From Crambe crambe (taxonomy: Eukaryota > Porifera > Demospongiae > Poecilosclerida > Crambeidae), in the NCBI GenBank assembly GCA_963924555.1, contig OZ004587.1, forward strand, positions 186,001 through 250,000: 64,000 nucleotides of DNA, given 5' to 3'. Each line of letters begins with the position of its first letter. Position 1 is the stretch's first letter. The notes beneath the pieces were generated by a model, which saw only the letters and a program-made list of their open reading frames with translations, was not told the DNA's origin and did no database searches. The position numbers were made by a program, and so were the translations under genes. Positions 53,138 to 64,000 of this stretch are shown piece by piece.

Positions 53138-54293
53138 GTGTCTTTCATGTCATTTATTACAACTATGCTTAATAGTGGTATGTCAATCCAGCAAGTTGAG
53201 AACATACTCCTTCAAAATCGTATGCATTCATTTTATGCTATTAAAGAAAGATTTATAGCTCTTAATCAAGATAGCAACTTTCCGGATATCAGTGATCAGT
53301 GTGCTTCATTTTGGAATGAACATCCCAGTCATCACTCAGTAGCTGCATGCTACTTACTCCAGTTTTGGGGAAGAGAACCATTATACACACGGCATATGAG
53401 ATCTTTGACTGTGAAAAAAGATCAATGCTGGCTTAGCTGTGATCATACCTTCCATTCTGTTGCCAACATTGGCATGGTTAGACATGTAGATAATCATTGG
53501 ATCAAGCAATACAAAGGTCTATTTTGTGTTTTGGATGGTCTTGGTAAAGGAAGTTGACTAAGAGTCTAACATTTGATGAAATTGAGAAGTCAATGAAAGC
53601 ATTGCATGATCGGCTAAGCACCTAAAGGAAAATTTTACATTGACAATTGTTGCTCTTGGAGAAATAAGCTCACAAAGGTATTTAGTACCCAATTGGAGGT
53701 TTACCTGGATGTATTTCACGCTGTCCAACGAATTTCAAGCAAAATTTCCAAAAAGAATCCTTTTCATCGCTTATGTCTAGAATCACTTCATTTAGTATTT
53801 AGAAATTCAGAAGACCAGGGGATCCAAAGAACCATGGATACACCACCACCAAATATACTAGAACAAGATATTTTTTAATTTCAGGAAAAATGGAGCAAAG
53901 ATGACATCAATATTCTTTCCCCAGCTGCAGTCAAGGAAATAAAATCCCTTCTTGTACATATTCGCAAAGGCTGTTTGTCTGGAATTCCACCAGGACATGG
54001 TACTAATCGTAATGAAAGATTACACCAAGACCTAAATCGCTGCATGTCTTCGTCACAGTAGATATTGTGTTGAGCTAGCTTATGGGTTAATAACCAGTAT
54101 ATTTTTTGAACATAATGAAAAAATTGCATCTCGTTCTGAAAAAAGGAATGCTAAACCTATCATCAGTTACATTTCTGCTGATAAGAGTAATAGTGGTGAA
54201 CATTTTGGGCTATCCTGGCTAGAAATTGAGAAGAATAGTGAACAAGATATAGCTCATGATAGGGTGGAAATGGCAAAAGTAGAGTAGAAAATT
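53138..54293 (+). pseudogene. DDE-like transposase, frameshifted
   Basis: Frame 53,138-53,557: ...DQCWLSCDHTFHSVANIGMV and WIKQYKGLFCVLDGLG. After shifts near 53,560 and 53,630: FYIDNCCSWRNKLTKVF, then LEVYLDVFHAVQRISSKISK (53,640-53,745) and FRNSEDQG. After a stop at 53,878: EKWSKDDINILSPAAVKEIK, then GIPPGHGTNRNERLHQDLNR (about 53,980-54,040). Acidic residues in SCDHTF, YIDNCC (or LDVFHA) and NRNERLH are candidates for the D, D and E of a transposase. The pattern is one I recall from transposon-linked proteins of hydra and sponges; its superfamily is not recognised with certainty. At least three lesions make this copy inactive. Confidence 0.6.
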
Positions 54294-55537
54294 GTGAGAA
54301 ACCAGCTAATGCATTCTGATTTCACTGAAGAAACTGAATCAGATGATGAAACTGATTCCTACACCACACAAGAAGACTGTGTGCAAATTTTACATCAAGC
54401 AGTTGCTGCTTATTATGTGGCACGCGAACTACATAATAAATTATCAAAAACTGCAGCTTTAAATAATAGAGATATATTTTTCTCAACATTTATGGCAACT
54501 GTTCTGAATCAGTTGTGTAGGACAGGCGAAGATTCAGGGCAACATAACACACGGTTATCATCATTATTAAATTCTTGGAATCTGAAAAGAGTTCAGGTAG
54601 GTGATGGTAACTGTCTATTTGTAGCAGTGGGACATAGCTTACTACACCAGATATCAAATGGAGACCAAGCTATACTGAATATTTTGTCTTCTTTAGGTGC
54701 TAACAAAGAACAGATTATGAATATTTCATACTTACAGGAATTTTTGCGTAAAGCTATGCATGGTTCATGAGTGGATTTCTAATACTGAGTGCTATCAAGG
54801 ATTTGTCACATTTGACATATTATCAGAAGCAGAATTCTATCTTAGCAGTGGACAATTTGGAGGAGATTTACGTAGGAGACTTGATGGCGGTGACATTGGC
54901 TAATATTTTGAACCATCCTATTGTGATTTTCACATCTTCACCTAATATGCCACTCCTTTGCTTAACACCACTCAATGGTGGACCAGTTTCTAGCAACATA
55001 CCCCTACTCTTAACTTTCCTTCAGAATGGACCAGGTCATTATGATTATGCTGTTTGCTGTGAGTCACCCTCAGAGCATAAAAAGTTAAGATGTACGTGTG
55101 GACGGAAACGGAATTATAAAGGTATGGCATGTTCCACACCAAGATGTGCATGTATGATAGCATCTATGCCATGTACATCATTATGCACTTGCAAATGTTG
55201 CACTAACAGCCATGGAAAGCACCCTCCTCCTTCACACAAATGTAAAAGATCTGTATATGACAACAGCAAGGCACAACCATTAGCTGGATCAAATATCGAC
55301 TCCTTTTTATCATCTGCTGGTGAAGAAATAACTTCAGGATACTTGACCCTACTTGAGGATATACTGCTCAAATTTTTACTGGTATATATATTTACAAATG
55401 GTATAGAAATATCACCACAAAATCTACAACAAATATATATGAAAATTTATAATCTTTCAAAGTTGTGTACAACAATAGACTTTCCTTTATTTGAACGAAC
55501 CATTGAAGAGATAGAGTTTTCTGAAGAAAATGTGTAA
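54294..55537 (+). CDS. OTU-type cysteine protease plus CXC cysteine-rich domain (C-terminal part of the transposase polyprotein)
   Basis: Two frames (54,294-54,770 and 54,767-55,537) overlap by 4 bases; the junction is probably a single-base lesion. The first holds an acidic linker (TEETESDDETDS) and the OTU start VQVGDGNCLFVAVGHSL with the D-G-N-C active site. The second holds VGDLMAVTLANILNHPIVIF and GHYDYAV, the OTU histidine. It is followed by a CXC/CRC-type cluster, CTCGRKRNYKG, CSTPRCACM, CTSLCTCKCCTN, typical of Tesmin/TSO1-like DNA-binding modules. OTU proteases cleave ubiquitin chains or process polyproteins. OTU and CXC at the end of a DDE-like protein suggests a composite transposase. 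Confidence 0.75.
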
Positions 55538-55760
55538 TACCATCAAATATTTGGAGTTACTGTTGAAACAAAGCCTATAATTATAACTATCTAGCAGATT
55601 GTCTTAGCTATATCTAGTATGTAATTAATTTTGTGTATGCTACTCAGTTAATGCGATAAAATTTGAAATTTTAAGGAATTTTCTCACTTCAACCACATCC
55701 CACACAGTAATTCACGAGACTATAGCTAGCTAGGCACAAAAGACATATCTGCACTGCATT
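55538..55760. other. Spacer between the two element genes
   Basis: 223 bp, AT-rich, with no coding signal; it presumably holds the 3' end of the first gene and the promoter of the second. Confidence 0.4.
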
Positions 55761-58700
55761 ATGGATAGAGCTGTTGAAGATTCAGAGTTGGTTAAAGAAG
55801 ATGATGCTATGACAATGGAGGATATTGTCAGAGATACAGATGCTACTAAAAAGGTAAAAATGAAAACTACATAGCACATTGGAAGGCCTTATTATGCTGG
55901 CATAATTTTGATGTGTTGTATAGCATAAGTAGGTAAATTTTGGGGAATAATATTATTGTTGTCACCATTAGCTATAGCCATTATTAAATCAGAGTCACTT
56001 GGACATTTGGTATGGGAAGAGAGAAACTTCAAAAGAAGTGGCACCTTCTTCAGATCTGTGCTAAGTCAGATTCACTTGGACATTTCAGAACTATTTTTAG
56101 CAATGGCTAGTATTGAAGAAATTAAGAGCATACTGATAAGTTGAAGAAGGACTAGAATTTCCTAATCAATCAATAAGGATAAAGTATTTTGTGATGCAGT
56201 GCATAATTTATGAGTATGTCACTAGGGAAGCCCCTAATCACTAGTACTTTATGGATCCTATTTCACTAGTGATGTGGGGATGGGGATCCCTAAAACTAGG
56301 GGTCCCCATATCACTCCTACACTAGCTGGTACATACAAATCCTATTGCTAACCCATTAGCTATGAATAGTCTTTATATATAGTGAGAATGATCAGTGGTT
56401 TTTTTTGGAATAATTAAACTTTTCAAGAGTGCAGGGCCTTTAGGTAGTTGAAGCAATGATTTTACAGAGCTTGCCTTTATATGCAGAAAAAAATGACATT
56501 CTTTTCCAACTGGGAATGGGGAGTTTCAGGAACTGAAAGAAATGGAATTTTTAATGTAAAGAATGATTTCACTTTGCGAATTATTTCGTTAGTTGAAGCA
56601 GAGCAAAACACTGGCTATTTTGCAGATGTGAAACGTGAGCAAGATCAAAGAGTGAGGTATGCATTGTTATTATTATTGTATACAGGTACATTGAATGGTT
56701 AGTTTACTTCTTAACCTGCATCAGGTTTCTCAGTCCTATTTTTGAACTCCTGGCTATTATAACCATGGTCCTTCGTGTTACAGCCCTCATAAAATTATAG
56801 CTACAAATGGATATTATAGGCTGATTCATATGAAGCTGGTAAGAAGCAGTCTTGAAGGCCCTCTAAGACTAAACTTTGGAAAGCATTACTGGAAAGAGTA
56901 TTTTGAGTTCAATTATTAGAGTAATTTTGGTGGAATGAGAAGGAAGTTGGAGTGCATTTGGAGGAAGTCAAGTCTTATCATTGGGCTGCTGGCGCATACT
57001 CATGCAAAAATCTGGTAGATGAAACCCTGCCTCCAACATTGAAAAGTCCAGAAAATTAATATCAGATTTTGTTATATCTTGTAAGCTGTGGCTATAGTTG
57101 CCCTGCACATCTCATCACAGGGGACTCTGCTAAGTTATTCTTTGAGCTTTTTCGTAGCAGGAATGTGTAGCATAAATTAAACTGCTGTGCTAGCAAAAAT
57201 GAGAAAACTGCTATATAGCATTCAGATCTCTACAGAATAGCATCTTACAGGTGTTGAGCAACTTCATCTTTTGTTGCATTAACAGTAGGAGGTATGAATT
57301 TAACACAGATTCTTTTCCCATGCAGACAAATTTGCATGTAGCTTAACATAACTGCTTGATTGAGGACAGCTCTCTGCTTTACCACCTCCTATGTACACAT
57401 TCTTTTGTAAACCTAGCTAGAGTGGCACAGTGAAAAAAGACCATCCCTGGCTGACCATGGATAAAACCTTGTTAAGAGTGTAGCTATAGTGTATCCTTAT
57501 GGCCCAAGGTTAATCATCTGCATTATATTCTCTCTTGTATTATTATTGCATCACATATGGAATAAGTGATTAGGTACAATGGTTATTATGAGGTAAGCTG
57601 ATTAGTTGAAACATTAATTCCTGCAGAAAATGTTTCTTCACTGCATCGTCACTTAATCCAAATTTATTGATCAACTTAATTCATCTTTTGGAAATGGAGG
57701 AATGAGTTGTGGTTTTGATAACCAAAGTGCTGTGACATTCGTACAGTATTTAAAGAGAAAATCTAGTGATTTATCAACCAAAAAAGCAGTAATTCATCCT
57801 GGCAGGCAGCCTAATGGTATATATGTCTTAAACAAAAGTGTTCATATTGATGAAGAAGGTAACATTATTGATGTTTCAAATAGTGACTATGTCTTTTTGA
57901 GCAGAGATCTAGTTTATGATGGTGAAAAGTTTGCAGCTTGTGATTTAACTCCAGATATTACCCTTCCACTTGATGATAGTGTAATTGTGAAACTTATATT
58001 AAAACTAAAATCTTGTACAAAGCACAATTTTATTCAATCTCTTCTGGTAATTGCAAGTTCAGTGATGGCATTTCACTATCGTCAAATAGTGACGACATAC
58101 AGTGGATGCCCTATTGCAATAGCCTCAGGAGAGTCTGGTACTGGCAAGTCCACTAGCATAGCTGCTGCTTTAGCACTCCAAGGTCTAAATGAAAAGCACA
58201 TTTTCGTTAAGGGGACAAATTCTGCATTTCTGGATCGCAGCAGCAAATCTGGTCTACCTTACGGAATAGAGGATCCAAAGAATAATGTTGCTTCTAAAAA
58301 TAATGCTATCAATTTGGGAGAGTTGGCAGTAGACCTCTACAATGGATCTCGCACAGCAAATATGAAAACTGGCTCATTGAAGCCTTTAAGCATACCATTA
58401 ATTGCTTCCAATTTTCAAATAAATCAGCAAGAGAGGTAAGTTGTCTAATTTTTGACTATAGATCATGCATGACCTTTCGATAAACTAGTTTTCATGCATG
58501 ATATACAGGGCCATTGTAATAATTTATATGCACTACTATAGCTAGCTAATACCACTGCAGGGTACTGAGCAGAATTCTGTTGATTCCTTTTCGTCTTCCT
58601 TCTTGTGGTCCTCAAACTTCTTATGAATCTGAAGCTTATAGGGAACTGTATGAAGGAATTGAAAGTGGGTACTATTCTTCAGCTATAGGATGGTAATTAG

Positions 58701-59755
58701 GCAGGGAAAGGTACTTGCTGACAGCCGAGAAAGGATTGATATGTTACGTAATGAGCTTCAAAGAATTTATCCGGCTATGAATTCAAGAAATGTGGTGGGT
58801 TGGAGTATTTGCTTCTGTTTACTTGAGGAGGTAATTTTCATAACAGCCAATTCCTTATCTACGTATCACCTAGCAGTGTATTCATTATGACACTTCCTTA
58901 CAAGATACTGGCACTGTTGAAGGACAAAACCAGTGAATATGAAGATAATGCAGATGATTTAGAAATACCGGAATTCTGGTTAACATACATACGCAATATT
59001 AGACTGCAAAGCAAACTACTGCTATTAAGATACATGATACAGTTCTAATTATAGAGATGTTTCAAATAGTACACCATAGAAACTCATTACATATTATTAA
59101 CTTAGTGTACAGCAAGCAAATTTTGCTTCTCATAATTATGTTATGCCATACATAACTTGTTAATTACATTTCCAGATACTTTTACTTGTATTTTACAGGA
59201 AGAAATAAAAATTAATGTGACGACCTTTTTGCTGAAGCTAAGAAACTTTTGAAAGATATTGAAAGATCAAAAGTAGCACCGAATAAACCAGTGACTGAAC
59301 TAGATATTGTCCAGCAAGTATTGAAACAAGTATCTGATGCAGCAATCACAATGGAACCATATGAGGTATACTTACATGTTATGATGCCTTTTAAGTGACT
59401 GTATGGATGCATGCATCTATAGGTATTAGTCTTTATGAGGCTAACAGAGATTAAGAACAGGCCTGCTATAATTCTGTGGCTCAAGAAGGCTCTCATGCTC
59501 TGCAGTGGTGGCCCATCAGCACAACAATTCTATAAAAACCTTACAGATTGGCACGACTCAAGAGAAAAGAGATATGTTAAAAGAAGGCAGTCTAGACATT
59601 AGTATAAAGAGGGGATCAGAAAACACTGTCCGTCAAAGTTGTGCATCGATATTCATTGATGACAGAAGATTATATACCTCTTGAACTACTTGATAACATC
59701 AAGAAAGGTGCAATGATATTATGTGTATGATATTATGTAACTTGCTGCACCAAAA
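55761..59755 (+). pseudogene. Mobile-element P-loop ATPase gene (DUF927-like), multi-exon, partly broken
   Basis: Exon 55,761-55,853 starts MDRAVEDSELVKEDDAMTME and ends at gtaaaa. It joins in phase to 56,487-56,656 (FFSNWEWGVSGTERNGIF, then LRIISLVEAEQNTGYFADVK; donor gtatgc). After a decayed start near 57,627, exon 57,690-58,436 carries LVIASSVMAFHYRQIV and the Walker A motif IASGESGTGKSTSIAAALAL (about 58,119-58,178). It then carries KGTNSAFLDRSSKSGLPYGI and LGELAVDLYNGSRTANMKTG. The next exon (about 58,562) reads VLSRILLIPFRLPS, the arginine-finger-like end of the fold, with one frame break at 58,692. Later exons run near 59,217-59,366 and 59,422 onward. The order is that of DUF927-type ATPases of mobile elements (family name tentative). 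An ATP-driven role in element mobility or replication is inferred. Confidence 0.6.
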
Positions 59756-60320
59756 GGGGCCTTTCAAAAAAAATCTGCTGTAGGAAAAACTTCCATGATA
59801 GATCTATCACAAGCAGAGAGCATGGATTGTCCTCCACCAGTGAATTCAGCCGAAAATAGCAATCCTCTACCAGCGAATTCAGCCAAGACCATGAATCCAG
59901 TGAATTCAGCCGAAAACACGAATCCTCCTCTGCCAGTGACCCTGAATCCTCCCCCACCAGCCGAAAGCATGAAACCTTTGCCAGCAAATTCAGCCGAAAA
60001 TAGGAATCCTCCTCTGCCAGCAAATTCAGCCAACAGCGAATTCAGCCAAAAACATGAATCCTCATCTGCCAGCAAATTCAGCCAAGACCCTGAATTCTCC
60101 CCCGCCAGCTGAAAACATGAATCCTACTCTGCCAGCAAATTCAGCCGAAAATATGAATCCTCCTCTACCAGTGAATTCAGCCAAGACCATGAATCCTCCT
60201 CCACCAGCGAATTCAGCTGAAAACACGACACCAGTGAATTCAGCCGAGACAATGAATCCCACAAATCCTCCACCTGAAAGTGTTATTTTTTCACTTTCTC
60301 CTACCTCAGAAAGTAATTAA
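59756..60320 (+). CDS. Proline-rich 12-residue-repeat tail exon
   Basis: Two overlapping frames (59,795-60,112 and 60,054-60,320) encode about fourteen units of NSAENMNPPLPA type (36 bp each, e.g. ANSAKTMNPPPP). They end ESVIFSLSPTSESN and stop. A one-base loss near 60,035 separates the frames. The stretch lies on the same strand as the P-loop gene and may be its C-terminal tail. The DNA is a minisatellite in itself, so unit number is expected to vary. Confidence 0.5.
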
Positions 60321-60444
60321 TTATACTTTAATAGCTACTTTATTATTTTCTTTTAAAGTTTTAGGAACTAAGCGAATGTTAGTATCCACAATTGCAGCCA
60401 CAAAACCAAAAAGGATTTAAAAAAGTGTGGACAGGTTTCAATGA

Positions 60445-60575
60445 GAATTTGATTCACTATAGGTATATTATTAGCTACAGAGCTACAATTTGATTCACTA
60501 TAGGTATATTATTAGCTACAGAGCTACAATTTGATTCACTATAGGTATATTATTAGCTACAGAGCTACAATTTTT
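60445..60575. repeat. ~41-bp tandem repeat, three copies
   Basis: The unit containing 'tttgattcactataggtata' and 'ttattagctacagagctaca' is repeated three times almost without change. Confidence 0.9.
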
Positions 60576-60639
60576 GCTGTTGGAAATAATTGAAATTGCT
60601 AAAAATAAATTTCAGTTGATTTCATAAGTGGGGGTGAGC

Positions 60640-62190
60640 AATCCACTAAGAGGACATTCTGCTGTATACCAGTTCACTGATATAGTTACACACTCTGGGC
60701 ACCATAGACACCCACTGAAGAAGCCAAGTGAAAGCTACTAGCTATAGAAGGATACTGTAGACACTATACTGAAGTCACTAATGACAATAAAGACATTGTA
60801 GACCTGAAGATACTGTATAGACACTGAAGTCACTAATTATAAAAGACACACTGCATAAAGACACCGTAGTTACTGAAGACATACACTGTATGTATAGCTA
60901 GTCACTGAATATACTAAGTTACTGAAGAGTCACTGTTGACACTGAAGATACTGTGGACATTCTAGACACAAAGACACTGTAATCACTCTAGACACTGCAG
61001 ACACTGAAGACTAATGACACCGAAGACTGATGATACCATGGTCCTAATGACATCATGGTCACTGAAGATACTGAAGACACTCAAGAAACCATCTATAGTC
61101 ACTGAAGACACCCACCATGAAGATACCACAGACACTGAAGTCGTCACTGAAGACCATAGACACTGAAGACACTGTATAGTCAATGAAGACACGTACGATA
61201 GACACTGAAGACATGCACTGTAGTCACTGAAGACACTGCAGTCACCAAAGACACTGAAGACACTGCAGTCACTGAAGACACCGTAGTCACTGAAGACACT
61301 GTATAGTCACTGAAGACACTGTACTCACTGAAGACACTGTAGTCACTGAAGACACCACAGCTAGTCACTGAAGACACTGTAGACACTGAAGACACCGTAG
61401 TCACTGAAGACACTGTAGTCCCAAAGACAGTCATTGGAGACACCGTAGTCACTGAAGACACTGTGGTCACTGAAGACACCATAGTTACTGAAGACACTGA
61501 AGACACTGAAGACACCGTAGTCACTGGAGACACTGAAGACACCATAGTCACCATAGACACCGAAGACACCATAGTCACCGTAGACACTGAATACCGTAGA
61601 CACTGAAGACACCGTAGACACTGGAGACACTGGAGACACTGAAGACACTGTAGTCACCAAAGTCATGCACCATATAGTCACTGAAGACACTGTAGTCACT
61701 GAAGACACCGTAGACACTGAAGACACCGTAGTCACTGAAGACACTGAAGACTGTAGACACTGAAGAACCATAGATACCGAAGACACTGCACTGAAGACAC
61801 TGTAGTCACCATAGTCACTGGAGACACCGTAGTCACTGAAGACACCGTAGTCACTGAAGACACTGTAGTCACTGAAGACAGTGTAGTCACTGAAGACACC
61901 ATAGTCACTGAAGACACTGTAGTCACTGAAGACTGAAGACACTGTAGTCACTGAAGACACTGAAGACACAGTAGACACTGTAGCCACTGAAGACACTGTA
62001 GACATTGAACACTGAAGACACTGAAGACACCATAGTCACCGTAGACACTGAAGACACCATAGACACTGAAGATAGTGTAGTCACTGAAGATACTGTAGTC
62101 ACTGAAGATACTGTGGACACTCTAAGACACCATAATCACTCAAGACACTCTATAGTCACTGAAAACACTGGGACACCATAAACACATAGA
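60640..62190. repeat. ~18-bp minisatellite, about 1.5 kb
   Basis: Variants of TAGTCACTGAAGACACCG (with TAGACACTGAAGACACTG and similar) run almost without break, densest from 61,190 to 62,110. Because 18 is divisible by 3, all frames stay open and give artefactual VSSVTT/VFSDYS proteins on the minus strand. Confidence 0.95.
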
Positions 62191-62940
62191 CACTGTGGCA
62201 GCTAGATAATAATATTATTATACTATAATAATTATATCGTATTACGTATACGGATACAGTTTATACCTGCCATCTACCTTACTCGAGGATTCACTATAAT
62301 TAAAGTGACCAGTGATATTTCCTGGATTTGTTGCTCAGTAGGAAGGTTATCAATAACATTTTCCGAGTAGAGTCATTCGATCGTTTCCATGACAACTGAC
62401 TAGCTTCATAGTCCTGAAATGGAAGGGAGACCACACCCACCTCCCCTACCCCTTAACCCCCCAATTGAAGATACATTGTCCAAACATTAAACAAAAGCAA
62501 ATGTGCTCAAGAAATAGAAATAATGTACGATGTACGATGGTTGCCTCCCTATACCTCATGGGATACATCTACTGGTCCACATCTACAGGTGAGGGGACTC
62601 TATGACGACTTCTTCCCTATTTACCCTCATGGACTGTAACTAGATCTAACAGGTAGATTTATGAAAAGCAACTGAACCCAAGTCCTGTTTTGGAGAACGG
62701 TTAGCTAATTGCTAATTGAATTTTAAAGCCCAGCTAAAATTTTGCTTTCTAGCAACTAGATCTTTCTTGTGCCCAGGTAAAACTCTACAAGCTGGAGAAA
62801 CAGCCTATCAAACATCAGGTTAATTGCATTCTTTACTGTGCATCTATTCTTGCAAAGTTTTGCAAGCTAACTTCGTGAAAAGCTTGTCAGACCCCCCTCC
62901 CCCCTCCTGAGATCTACTGGTCCACATTCACAAGTAAGAA
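62191..62940. other. Noncoding gap
   Basis: No gene or clear repeat recognised. Confidence 0.4.
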
Positions 62941-63745
62941 AGTGGGTGAGTGGCTATGCAATACCTATGCAGTTGCCATAGCTATAAAAGGAGAATTAAA
63001 CAGAGATATAGCAGATACCTTCAACACGATTGAAGGAAAAGGGATAAATCACAACACACCTAGATACCCACTTGATCTCATTTTAAAACCATTATCATGT
63101 TATCAGTAGTGCTTCTCACGATTGCTTTCAGCTAAAATTTAATGATGTGATGTGTGGACAATTGTCGAATAGATTATTCACTTAAGCATCCAAGCAAATC
63201 AACAAATCTACTCATGTTGATCATAAGCCTTGATTTCCTTCGAAAATGTCATTCACTTTGCTAAATTGGTTTTTTACTGTCTGCAAGGAGATAATGTAGT
63301 TTCATGATGGTACAATTCTCATGAAAGAAAGGCATTAGAGCATCATGTCTAATCACAAGGCATTCTGGATGATGAGAATGCACAAATACCACTCACTTGA
63401 TTGCTCAAACTGGTATTTGCCAGAATGTTAATATCACAATAGAATGTCATTAAATGACCATGGAGATGTCATAATAATCGCATGGCAACCAGTACCATTC
63501 ATTTCACTCTTCCCAATAGAAAAAATATTTAATAGTCGAAAAAAGTTCTCGTCACAAAAATTAATAAGTACATAATGAATAACCAATTACATAATTATTG
63601 TTACGAACAATAAGAAAAATTCTATTAGCACGAAGTGTAGAAAAAGCTACAGCATAATTTCAAGATAATTATAGTGACCAAATGAAAGTGTTGAGTGAGG
63701 GAAAGCACAAAAGAGCACAACACAATAGTGGTGGATGAGGAGGGA
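62941..63745. repeat. Duplicate of the ankyrin gene 3' flank (22,740-24,045)
   Basis: Collinear with 22,740-24,045 over most of its length but shorter. The piece at about 63,030-63,065 (gggataaatcacaac) is inverted relative to 22,815-22,845 (gctgtgatttatccc). Confidence 0.65.
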
Positions 63746-64000
63746 AGTGTCATAGTTTAGTGAGTAAGTATTCCACCACCTCGCTGTGACTCTTTTCTAG
63801 GGCTAACTGGAGTGGTGTCTTGTTAAACTTGTTCTTGATGGTTTGGGGGCAATGGATGTGTTCAATCAGATGCTTGATAATTGCGAGATGACCATATTTG
63901 GCTGCCTTATGGAGTGGAGTCTCTCCATTGACATCTTGACACATCGGGTTGCATCCCTTGTTTTTGGTTAAGTAGTTTACGATGGAGAGGTGTCCATAGA
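63746..64000 (-). CDS. Second ankyrin-repeat gene, C-terminal part, runs off the window
   Basis: The open frame reaches the window end. It encodes GHLSIVNYLTKNKGCNPMCQ, GETPLHKAAKYGHLAIIKHL and KTPLQLALEKSHSEVVEYLL, then stops, which parallels the last three repeats of 24,046-25,329 at roughly 85-90% identity by eye. The first visible Met (63,944) is internal. It is a paralog created with its flank by segmental duplication. Whether it is intact depends on sequence beyond 64,000. Confidence 0.8.

Noticed and set aside
53138..60320. Polinton/Maverick interpretation of the 53-60 kb genes
   Set aside because: No protein-primed polymerase, capsid-like or retroviral-type integrase genes are seen. 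The ATPase motifs do not resemble the packaging ATPase pattern, and no long inverted ends were found.
61180..62120. Several minus-strand ORFs rich in VSSVTT / VFSDYS
   Set aside because: Artefact of an 18-bp minisatellite, which keeps every frame open.
1..64000. CRISPR arrays, bacterial operons, tRNA or rRNA genes
   Set aside because: Nothing fits. Tandem repeats present lack the repeat-spacer structure, and introns and transposon types indicate an animal genome.

Overview
The window looks like nuclear DNA of an early-branching animal, most likely a demosponge. It is AT-rich. Its genes have short phase-consistent GT-AG introns. It carries a Death-domain gene, ankyrin-repeat genes, a piece of a co-Smad MH2 domain and pieces of a furin-like convertase exon, alongside many DNA transposons of invertebrate type. 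The host assignment is inferred from protein style, not from a marker gene.

Layout. 1-6.7 kb: a diverged interspersed repeat broken by a complete 6.47-kb DNA transposon (234-6707; 24-bp inverted ends; TACA target duplication). It encodes a zinc-finger / transposase-core / XPG-FEN1-like nuclease protein and fits the Academ superfamily. 6.7-11.6 kb and 20.8-22.6 kb: a repeat whose uninterrupted paralog lies at 36.9-39.1 kb. 11,755-20,824: a 9.07-kb KDZ (Zisupton-like) transposon with 89-bp inverted ends. It carries a ~17-exon transposase on the minus strand and, on the plus strand, an intact multi-exon gene combining a homeodomain-like helix-turn-helix with an HMG box. A 145-bp palindromic MITE sits inside its target duplication. 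21.5-22.5 kb: a non-autonomous relative of the Academ element, with an ATT duplication.

24.0-25.3 kb: a 12-repeat ankyrin gene. 25.8-27.1 kb: a decayed pogo/jerky-like transposase tail with a PHD-like finger. 27.5-29.9 kb: a six-exon Death-domain gene whose reading frame closes exactly (about 477 aa). 30.7-31.8 kb: a TA-flanked element. 32.8-32.95 kb: a Smad4-like MH2 exon. 36.1-36.8 kb: a TTAA-flanked element.

41.4-47.5 kb, minus strand: a broken integrase / Ulp1 protease / PHD transposon gene, a second TIR-bounded element with nuclease-family remnants, and a coiled repeat ORF. 47.6-50.3 kb: a 5'-truncated Ty3/gypsy element with integrase upstream of reverse transcriptase (Gmr1-like order) and a 230-bp 3' LTR. 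50.3-53.1 kb: two near-perfect long hairpins that share a terminal motif. 53.1-60.3 kb: a plus-strand pair of mobile-element genes, a DDE-like transposase with OTU protease and CXC cysteine domain, then a P-loop ATPase with a proline-rich 12-residue repeat tail. 60.6-62.2 kb: an ~18-bp minisatellite. 62.9-64.0 kb: a partial second copy of the ankyrin gene and its flank.

The window is therefore a transposon-rich accessory region with two or three host-like genes. Because the 36.9-39.1 kb paralog preserves empty sites, element boundaries can be read directly at several insertions.
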